From Oegoconia quadripuncta (taxonomy: Eukaryota; Arthropoda; Insecta; Lepidoptera; Autostichidae): a stretch of DNA of 64,000 nucleotides. The position numbers and the translations under genes were made by a program. The notes under the pieces are model-generated. The model was not told the origin of the DNA, ran no database searches, and worked only from the letters and a program-made list of their open reading frames with translations. The stretch lies in contig OX438742.1 in the NCBI GenBank assembly GCA_949316235.1, positions 32,804,853-32,868,852 on the forward strand, written 5' to 3'. Of this stretch, positions 43,447 through 53,400 are shown one piece after another (positions within the stretch are counted from its first letter, which is position 1; every line of letters starts with the position of its first letter).

Positions 43447-43610
43447 GCAAGTAAGCCTTAGGATAAACATGGACAAAACGAAAATGTGGCGAAAACACCT
43501 ACATCAGTTGAGAAGTCCATTCTCGAAGTTATAGAGGAGTAATTGGCGACATACTGGGTGTAGAAAAGAGAAAATTTCATTAGAATCGAGTTTTACCTAG
43601 TTTCTAAACT
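43447..43610 (+). pseudogene. RTE LINE upstream fragment, inverted relative to its 3' part
   Basis: The + strand reads QQVSLRINMDKTK and SPFSKL blocks, which in intact RTE elements lie just upstream of the blocks found on the minus strand at 43093-43445. The orientation switch is at about 43446. Confidence 0.72.
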
Positions 43611-43646
43611 CAGATATACCTATACCTATATATTTTTTGTTTTATG

Positions 43647-43752
43647 CACAACGGGTTCGTACTTGACCTCAATCACACTTGATGTTAAGTGAAGATGAGG
43701 TCGAAGGTAGAAGCGTACTGACCCGGAAACCCCAACACATTTGGGGTTTATA
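43647..43752 (-). mobile_element. SINE family-1 3' fragment
   Basis: On the minus strand it reads GTTTCCGGGTCAGTACGCTT, CGACCTCATCTTCACTTAAC and ATCAAGTGTGATTGAGGTC, ending CGTTGTGCATAAAA. Confidence 0.72.
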
Positions 43753-44089
43753 GAAAGTTGTATAGATTTATTTGGTGAGTCGATTTTTTATGCCCAGTAT
43801 ATATATCTTTAATTAATAGTTGTATTGGGCTGAAATGTTAATCTTTGGTATATTAGTTAATTTGCCAATTCATATCAAATTGCTTCAATCACATCTGGTC
43901 CAGATGATAATTATGGAATCATAATTGGCATAAAGGCTAATTAATTCTTACAAGATTGCATACTACGGTATGCGATCACAAAAATAACTTTTTCGCTAAT
44001 TATGCGTAACATCTATTCATCTTCATTAGATTGTTTCCAGTTATTAAAACTTATTGGTTTCGAGTTTCATGGAGAGTTCCTTGAAAACC
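43753..44089. other. AT-rich spacer
   Basis: No feature assigned. Confidence 0.4.
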
Positions 44090-44300
44090 TATTACTCCAT
44101 TAAGCCGAACAGTTGTGGGTGCTAATTCTCCTGTACCTTCTTCAATTTAAGAGCTATGCTCTTGTCGGTGGAGTAACGACCATGTCTGTCTACTTTCCGC
44201 CCTCGTTTTAACCTCTTGGTACGACACGACATTCACCTTTTCTTTCACTTGGTCAAAGTAATTACGCCTAGGTCTTCCCCTTCCTCTCTTTCCCTCAATT
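44090..44300 (-). pseudogene. LINE 3' fragment
   Basis: On the minus strand it carries GRGRPRRNYFDQVKEKVNVV-like sequence (about 44210-44300) and SIALKLKK near 44150, the same end region as the + strand fragment at 57005-57350. Confidence 0.65.
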
Positions 44301-46089
44301 ATGTACCTAGGTAGTGCAAATTTTTTAACAACAACATCAGGAATATAAGTTCACCTGGACGCAATCGGGATGTTCTTTAGATCCGCTCGTGATTACTTAT
44401 CTCTCCAGGTGAAACATCATAGCACTTTCGGGAGTGTTTTCAGTCTTCCTAGCTTCTCCGGTTAATTTTATCATACTTGTGGGTTAAATTATTAAATGGT
44501 TTATCCTATAAGTAATAAGATTTTACCTAAATCTGTTCATTATTAACTGTGTTAATGTGGGAACTTATTAACACGTAAATATCTTAAATTATCTCACATA
44601 TACTTAATTCTTGTTGTTAGTTCTCCAAAAAGGAAATAACTAAAATAAAAATAATTTATGCATGTGGTGAGTTGATGCTTACAAGTGATTGTTACAGTTA
44701 TCATTACCGAAACTAATAATTTGTTATATGTATCCAGTGCAAACAATTGTTGGCTATCCTAATTTTAAAAAATCTGATGAGGGTTTTAACTAGCTCTAAT
44801 TCCCAAAGAAGCACTTCATATTTACTTTCAATTAAATTTAATGTTAACATTTCATGATAGTAAACTTAACACATCTATCTATTTATTAAATGTAGGTAAT
44901 ACAATTCTTCTCGTAGTGAAAGATCTCTAAAGTATTTTAACAAATCACAGATTAAATATTCTTAGCATAAGATTGTGTTCCATGTCCAAAATTCATTATA
45001 ATTTCATTTTGCTTGTTTTATTACGATTATTAGGCCAAAACTTAAATTGGTCATTCATCAATCACACAGCCAATCTCATTGTCATACAAATTCTAATAAT
45101 TTATTTCAAAGAACTTCAAAAATAAATTACTTATTACTATAATATATTCACTTTTCGAGTTCTTTACATTCTGGTACACCAGTCCGCTGGGTGTACCACG
45201 GTTACTTAATCGTAACTGTGGTTCACCGGTCTTAGGCTTAAGCTATAAAATGTGAATTATGGTCAGATGAAATGATAGGAGAAATGGACTCTGTTGGTGG
45301 AGATTGCTACCTGATACTCAGAGCACTGCAAACTGTGGGGGTCCTACAAGAATTTAGAAAAAACGATACGAATTATTTATGGTAAACAAAGAGAAATCCG
45401 TATGAAAGCGTTTTGTCTTCTATTCCAATCCCAAATTTTCGTGGTACCTAGGTGGTTTGTTACTAATAACATATTTTGAACTGCATAAAAAGAAAAGCTA
45501 AATTTCATTTTGAAAATGACGACGAGCCCCCAGTACTTGTAACGTCCCACCGACAAAATATTAGCGTAGGAATGTTTTGAATTTAGGTATATGCTGCTGT
45601 TCTGCAGCCTCTCCATATTCAAGGTGACAAATGATCAATTACTAAAAAAACAAACTAAAGCCACTAATTTTGTCCGCATCCGGATAACTATGTCCGGTTT
45701 CTATAATGGTTAATGCATCACAGTTACCACTAGTACCATCATCGGTTACAACTTTTCCTACGGTTAGTAACAATGGCCGGTTCAGCATACGATTGGTTGT
45801 TAACGGTTGGTAGTTTAAGCCCTATTTATACGCGGCAGTGTTTAGTAAAGTGGAGAGTTCCTAGTATACACGTAACAACTTGGAAAGGCAACTTGCGTTA
45901 ATCACACAACCACAACAGATCGGTTTACACCACTGTACCATAGATTACTATCTGTTAGTCCCTAATAGATACTTCACACCCAGAGCGCGAGCTCGCTAGT
46001 TTGAGCTTAGACGACACAATCAGGTTCATATTAGTTCGTTTGGTTGGTTCGTTCGTTGGTCGCCTCGTACAAAAAAGATCGGGGCGGTT
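44301..46089. other. AT-rich spacer
   Basis: A short imperfect hairpin at about 45174-45238 (TGGTACACC region) is the only structure noticed. No gene is supported. Confidence 0.4.
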
Positions 46090-46102
46090 GACCGCTATAG
46101 GG

Positions 46103-46499
46103 CTTTTTGGCGGGAACTCGGCGAGTGAAGTAGCATTTTTCTTTATAAGTCTTATAATTTGTGCATTCTAACTTTTGAAGCTTAATAATGGCAGAATATT
46201 GTGCAGCAAACGTTAGTGTTGGTGTACAGGTGAAGGGAAGTGTAAATTAAAGTGCGTAACGGAGCTTTCGGGTTCCCACAAGAAGCCGCCAAAATCTTTT
46301 GTAAAGCATTCTGCCACTTTACTGAAGAATGACTTGACCGTGACTGGACTCTGTATACGACGAATTACTTGTTTTGATTGAGACTGACCTATAAACTGAA
46401 GAAATAAGATAAATAAAAATTTTCACTCGAAACTGGCAGTAATGTCCCTCGACAATGAGGTTGACTGGTTGCCATCCTCAAAAATAAGAAGAAGAAGAA
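46103..46499 (+). mobile_element. Poly(A)-type retroposon copy with a different 3' end and 13-bp target duplication
   Basis: Flanked by exact GACCGCTATAGGG repeats (46090-46102 and 46500-46512). The first 310 bp match the copy at 6443; after about 46415 the usual ATGGCTGTTATGGG end is replaced by a CTGGCAGTAATGTCCCTCG block and an AAGAAGAAGAAG tail. Retroposition is thus clear. Confidence 0.87.
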
Positions 46500-46634
46500 G
46501 ACCGCTATAGGGTTGGCTATGTACATCCACAATGTGCGAATCCTATCTATGTAGGTAATTACAAAGTTGTAATTGCATATATGAGAATGTAACAGGAATG
46601 TAAATATAATTAGTAAAGAATTTTTGAATAGAAT

Positions 46635-46890
46635 TTGACGACCTGTTTGGTATGATGGTTAGCAACTCTGGCCACTATACCAAAAAGGTTGCGGGTTCGA
46701 ATCCCGCTAGGGGCATATGTTTGTGTGATGAATACAGACATCTGTACCCGAGTTATGGATGTTTTAATTTATAATAAGTATTTATTTACAAAAAAAAATG
46801 TATTTATGTAGTATATCAACCATCTGGTATCCACAACACAAGCCTATAGTTGCTTACTCTGGAACTAGATGGCGCTGTGTGTATGTCTAA
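46635..46890 (+). mobile_element. tRNA-derived SINE, family 2
   Basis: ACCTGTTTGGTATGATGGTTAG head, GGGTTCGAATCCCGCTAGGG B-box, ACCCGAGTTATGGATGTTTT, an A-run, and GGAACTAGATGGCGCTGTGT end. One of the best-preserved copies of this family in the window. Confidence 0.86.
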
Positions 46891-48806
46891 GGATATTTTT
46901 ATTTTATTTTTATTAATAAATTTAAGAACAAAATAACTCAAATTTTAAAGTTTATGTATTCAATAAGTAATTATATCATTATTTAAAAAATAATAATATT
47001 AATGTGGGTCTAATAAACCTTTAGCTTTCTTTGTACTGGTAAATTTTACAACGGAAAAAATCCTAAATCTCACAAATATATTTAATTAAATGTCAGTTTA
47101 ATTTTTTTTCTCTGGTTCATACACACTACAACAAACAGTGTGTAACGTAGACATCTAAAAGTACTACAGAACTAAATGGTGTGCAAAAATTAGTGTCATC
47201 TGTTACTGCAAGCGCGCGACAACCCCACTGGTGTATGGCGTTGTATACACAGCGCATTGTATTTAACGCATACCTAGTCACGGAGTGATGGAAGCTTGAC
47301 TGTACTTATGACCTGTACTAAACACTGTCCACGTGTAAATCGGGCTTAACCGAAGGTAAGCAACCGTTAGTTCGTCATAGAAACAGCTGACCGCGACGCA
47401 AACTGGGCAGCATTAGTTCATGTTAGCCTTCATATTTCGGTGCATTTCAACACTTGGATTATCATATATATCGATGAGTAAATCGACTATGAATTAACTA
47501 ATGACTTGTTTGTTTTGTTTTGAATGTTTTATTACTAGCCCCTTAAAATATGGCGAGGATGCAGAACAATAGCGAGTATTCTGTGTTGACTATTAAATTG
47601 TATAAATTTTCCCGCTCCTTCTCTCTACATCAGTGTTAATTTCTTGTGTAAAAGGCGCGAAATCGGCGCATCAATTTGCTATTGAACTTTCTTTTGCCGC
47701 ACAGAATTCGCATTTATTCAAAAAATAAAACCAGGTATTGCATTTCCAATTCTATTTCAAATGTCTATTCCTCAATCCGAAATAGCAATCTATAAGGTGC
47801 GAGTTTTCGGATAATGAGATGAGACAGTATCGGAAACAAATAAAAAAAGTGACTTCTATATCAGGAATGTTTCACATTCCTGATATAGAAGTCACTTTTT
47901 TTAGTTATTGAAAGTTCACTTTATTCTTGATACAATGATCTGGTGATATTTTGTGGATAATTGCGTAAAACAAACAATTGCACTGTGGAAAGAAACATAC
48001 CCGAGGAGGGTTGTCTTCTAATTTAAATAATAAGACACAATTTCCATTCCAGTGACACGCTATTGAGATTGTATTACCGTTATTGTGACAAATTGATTAT
48101 TCAGCAAACACTTCTCAGTCTCGTGATCTCGATAGAATGTCAATAGAAGGAATATCAATCGAACAGCGATCGGTATTGCCTGCCAAAATGTATCACTTGG
48201 AGAAAATGTTGCAAATGTTCTATAGCAATTACAACAGAAGGTCAAATAATTAAAATTATTCCATCCATACTCATTAAACCATTCGTATATTAACAGACTT
48301 GAGCCCCAATATTGATAAACTTGTTACTAATAGCTAGTAATAAATCAAGCCTCGCAAACAAACGACATTGCCAAAGGGAATGCCTTACTTCTACAGTTTC
48401 ATGAGAATCTAACCGAATTTTTTATGGACACATTATTTCCACATATATTTATGCATTATTATGGAAATGAATGACATATAATTTTTTTGTGTAATTAATT
48501 AATAGTTAAAATAATATTATATACTAATACTAGTTAAGGTTTTCTTCATTATAAGAGAGAGATTTACATACATAAGACGATACATGTTAAAAGTTATACA
48601 GTGCACCTAAATTACTTTTCTACTGAAAATGGGATGACAAGGATTGAGGTCTGGTGGATAAGCAAATATTCTCGTGGACCGCGGGGTCCACTTTCCATTC
48701 TGATTAGATCCCATATCCTACAATCTACTAAAAAATAAAGTTTCTTAACATTTATCTGTAACGTCTTACACGTGGAACATATTTATAAATCATTAGCATA
48801 GATCCC
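46891..48806. other. AT-rich spacer
   Basis: Contains the palindrome at 47841-47903 and otherwise no assignable feature. Confidence 0.4.
47841..47903. repeat. Perfect 30-bp palindrome with a 3-nt loop
   Basis: 47841-47870 is the exact reverse complement of 47874-47903, with TTC between. The arms read TAAAAAAAGTGACTTCTATA and onward. Confidence 0.93.
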
Positions 48807-49016
48807 GAGTAGGAAGATCGATTTTCCATACAAGCTAAATTCAGCCATATGTATATTATGTGGTAATTTCTCCCACGTGCTTTTTAATGCTAAATTTTTA
48901 TTTTCATTTCTATTTTAGAACAAAGCAATTCGCATAAAATTTTGATTAACATTGATAGCTATCATACGAGAAATACGGTTGGATTTAGCTTTTAAGGAAA
49001 ATCGATCTATCTACTC
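48807..49016. mobile_element. 210-bp MITE
   Basis: GAGTAGGAAGATCGATTTTCC at the left is inverted as GGAAAATCGATCTATCTACTC at the right, and AGCTAAATTCAGCC pairs with GGTTGGATTTAGCT. Non-coding. Confidence 0.75.
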
Positions 49017-50124
49017 ACCATCGCTACGAGTGAGTCTCTAGCAATGATTCTACCCTCATTTCGATGGTCATGCTGTGGATTAGGATAAAGGGGGCTCCAT
49101 AGCTTAGAAAGAGTTTAGTGTCTTGGGTGGGACATGACATTGCTTACCAATGCCCCATTTGGTTCCTTTGGAACTCTCGTTGTTACTCCTATCGTGGCGA
49201 TAGTGTAGAGATCATAATAGGCACTATTGTGGCACACGGTGAAACATAACATATGTACAAACTATTAACATTTTTACTAATCAGTAAAAGTAAAGTAACA
49301 TGACAACTGACAACTTATGAATGTGAGTGAACAACTCAGCGATATTCAATTTGTTTATTATTATTTTATTGTCTGAACGCAAAATGTAAATATAATACCA
49401 AATTTTTCTCATTTACTCATCTCTAGTGAAATCAGCCTTGTGAATGAGCAGTAATTTTATATTCTATGAAAATAAAATCAATCGCTGCGAGACTCGTTCA
49501 AGGTGGCCTCTTTCGTCGCACATTCCAATAGACAACTCTTTATTAGAATATGTTAGGAGCACTGTATGACATTTATTAAAATTTCAATGTCTAAAATTCA
49601 AAGCAATACGCATATACAATTAAATTTGCGTGTTTACTAGCATAAGGTCATGAAGGTCGAGTACGTTAACAAACGTTACGGCGCAATTGTAGTGGGTAAT
49701 AAATAATTCCATTAGAACTGACTAAAATCCACATTAGCAAAAATCATCCCTGAGCGATCTATTCTTTACAACTTAATCGTATAATTAGATATATTACAAA
49801 AACACTAGCGAGCTCAAGCGTATGATTTTACTTAGAAACGTCATTTTACACTTAATTTCAGTCAACTTTAGCAAATATCCCACAAAATGAGTGGACGGTG
49901 CTGAGCAGATAACCAACGATCGTTAAAGCGATTTATCGGTAGCCACCGCGTTCCGTTTTAATGATTGTGATTATTCACAATCTGAACAATACAAAACTAT
50001 TTGCAGTACTTTAAAACTTTCAAGAAAAAATATAATTATTGTTTGTTGTTTTAAAGATATTACAACAAAAACGAGTGAATTCAGCTTCATATGTTGAAGT
50101 TTGTGACAGTTTATGTGATAAAGA
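49017..50124. other. Spacer up to the syntaxin 3' UTR
   Basis: No assigned feature. Confidence 0.4.
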
Positions 50125-50130
50125 TTTATT
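50125..50130 (-). terminator. Possible poly(A) signal of Syx7
   Basis: AATAAA on the minus strand about 180 bp after the Syx7 stop codon; a plausible but unproven cleavage signal. Confidence 0.4.
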
Positions 50131-50306
50131 GTTACGTTTTCTAAAGATTTTGATCGTTGGGGTTATTCCACAGGGTTTTATGCTGAGACATCACTGTAGA
50201 TCGGGTTGATCGGTGTATCAGAGACCTGTGTCTGTGTGTTAGAGACCGTAATCCTGGTGCAGTAACGTCTGTTAGTGCTGGTACCTTATGCTAGTCCATT
50301 TTAAGT

Positions 50307-50482
50307 TTATCTAAAGGCTTTTACAATCCATACGACAAAGACTATGCCAACGATTATGGCAATAAGGATAATTATGAACATTTTTCTACGATATCTACGC
50401 TGGTATTCAGCTGCTTTTGCGAGTTCATCAACGCCAGCTTCTACACTGGAACCCGCTGCCTCGATATGACTTTCCACCGTAT
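50307..50482 (-). CDS. Syx7: Syx7 exon 5 (residues 219-276, stop)
   Basis: TVESHIEAAGSSVEAGVDEL, then AKAAEYQRRYRRK and the membrane anchor, TAA at 50309-50307. Acceptor ATATTTTACAG; enters in phase 1. Confidence 0.94.
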
Positions 50483-53400
50483 CTGTAAAATATATTAAGT
50501 TAATTCAGCAAGTTTAATAAAAACGTAACTTGGTACTTATGCTCAGCCTTCGTACCAAGTAAAAATTATCACTAATAATCTGCCGTTTAGCTCGCTTGCG
50601 TTCGATTTCTACATTTTGTGCCACGTAGGCGCCCTAGAAGCATAGCATAATTATGTTATTGTAGTAAATTATGGTAACAATAAAGGCTCCTAGGAGTAAA
50701 ATTTTTACGCGGTAAATACAGCTGCAGTTAATGAGCACACACTTAGCATTAGGCAAGGATCTCAGGTGCCGTGTGTTGCATAGCATCAGCCCGTCTCGTC
50801 CTGTGGGTGCCGCAAAGACGACTAAAGCGTACGCAAACATACCAACTGATGGATATTTGTGAACGCAACCATACCTAGGAACTGACATCAACGCTCATCT
50901 GTCAACACAAGTATTTTTCCTACCCTCCCTATCTTAGCCAGTGGCAGGATAGTATTACGTTGACAACCACCGTAACCAGGCCCTTGCCTCGAGACCTTTC
51001 CCGAGGTGAAATTCGGCAACTCAGCGTCTCCTGGAGACCACCTTCAACCTCATCTTCATCCGCGACCGCGATATCTACGCGCGCCCGACTTCCCGAGGAC
51101 TTCGACCCTACGCAGCCGTTATCCAGCGGCCACAATGAGTATTGGGCAGGTCAGTCAGGCATTTTATTTTCCATCATCTTTTCCCAACACCAACTTTAAG
51201 ACCATATTATAGATATAAATGGACACCAACATTATTATCGTGGTGCAAAACTATCAATAATCTGCAAAATCCTTCCATGTGTGATGTCATTAACACTATG
51301 GGACAGGTTATGTCCAAAAACTAATCTATTGCTGTCGCTAAGGCTGTCTACCATATAATATATACTATTACACTAACAGATTCGTCTTGATCCCCACAAG
51401 ACGAACCTGATGTTAAGTGAAGATGAGGCCAAAGGTGGAAGCGTACTGACCCGGAACCCCATCTTATTTGGGTGACTGGCTACTTTATCCCTGACAACCG
51501 GAACACAAAAATGCTATTAACATTGCTGTTTTGGCGGCACACTTAGATAGGTGGTACCTAGCCAGGCGGATATTTAAAATGCCCTACCACCAACCAAACC
51601 GTGTACTAAACATGTACCCCGCTGGGGATCGAACCCGCTACCTCCGATTCGTAAACATTAAGTTGTTTACATTGAGCCACATAGGTAGTTATTTGGTTGT
51701 CGGGTAATAAGGGATAATGCCACAGGTAATTAAGAATGCAAATATAGCTTTGCCTTCTCCAATGCGTTCCATCATACTCGGTAAGACATATACACATTTG
51801 AGGATACAAAGAAACCTTTTGAAAAGTAACCACGGTTGTGACCACTAAACAGTGGAAGTTCATAATTCAAAATATCATAACAGATTGTTACATACCGACA
51901 GCTTGAGCCTGCGCATTGACCAATTCTGCCAGCTCTTGCATGATCTGGTTAACATCCAGAACATCGGCCTCGATTTTATTAATATAGGCTTCCTTTTCCA
52001 GCAGCATGCTTGTCTCGAATTGAACTAGACGAGCCTATAAACACATAAATAATTGTTATGCACTTGAGCTGCAGCCCAATATACATCCGCAATTACACAA
52101 TATTAACTCGTAAACTACAAGCAGATGTATATTCTGCTGGGCCGTGATCCTGAACCACGATGCGTCGATCCCCGCCGCATAATGTAGTAAAAAATGACTA
52201 ACGATCGAATACTGAAATGCTACTTTAAGAGAAAATGTTATTTAGGGATTCTTAAAAAGGGCTTTGAGTATTCGGGCGTAAAGGATCATGAATAAAGATG
52301 TATGATGCTCCCAAAAAAAAAATATGTGGTTGAAAACCCGTAGGCGTGACGATTAAGATGCGACTTAATCGGAAATCTTTTTAATGCATCCAGGGTTATG
52401 TCTAGCAGTCAAAGTTAAACAAATCAAGCTGGCAAACTGACGAGCAGGTTCAAGGGTGACGTGATCGTGACACTGAATTAGGTAATTTATCAATACTTTA
52501 AGAGCCTCATCCTTATATCGTCCACTGCGGAACCTTTCTTCACTATGCGAAGGCCTATGAGAGCCGGGACCCGAAGAAGGCCTGTGAAGAAGTGAAGGCG
52601 CGTGGTTTGCCCTCGCGCCTTTTGGCGTAGCTGGACCAGGAGATTCCTTTCTGCTCCAGCCCCTAGGAGGGTCCCCGCCGTTGTTCTGGCAACAGGCGAC
52701 GTGCCGGTGTGGCCGCGAACGACTACAGAGAGGTACCCGTGATCACGCAGCTATGGCGCGAGTGGAGGAACACCGTTGCATTTTTAGTGGATTTGGCCTC
52801 CGGGCAGACTCCCAATAACTACTTCTCCCCCGAGGAGCGGTAGTACCCATAAAAGACTTCTATCAATTCGTGATTGATTTATTGAGATAAATGGTTTCCG
52901 AATCGAAATAACTCAATTGGTTTGGCTGAATCGGACTTCCGATTCAGCCAAAATCAATTGAGATATTTCGTCTTGTTTTTGATTTTTTATATCAAACCGT
53001 AATTAAGCTTTTATAATTTTTATACACAATGTTGTACATGGGGTCTTTCTATGTCGTTGGTACCTAAATGATGTGATGACGACGACGTAATTATAGTGAC
53101 TTACTTGTGCTTGTTGATTAGCAAGTAATGCAGCCTCCTCATCGTCAGCAATGGCTTGCTGCTCCATTGATTGTGGATCAGGCTTCAACCGGGCCGGCCG
53201 CGGCATGAAAGCCGCCATCTTTTCTGAAACTTGCTAGATTAAAATCATTATTTATTAGTTTATTTTAACAATAATTATTTCTATAGCAAGGAACTAATAC
53301 ATCATCAAATGCTTGTAAAATATAATTTATTATGAACATTTATTTCTAATTGACATCATGGATATGTATATTTCTGTTCTTATTTAGGGATAAGTAGTTT

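Noticed and set aside
50900..51212. Several open frames of 60-79 residues, possible extra exon
   Set aside because: Lies in Syx7 intron 4; the exon 4 to exon 5 join is already in frame and matches the family, and the frames show no domain.
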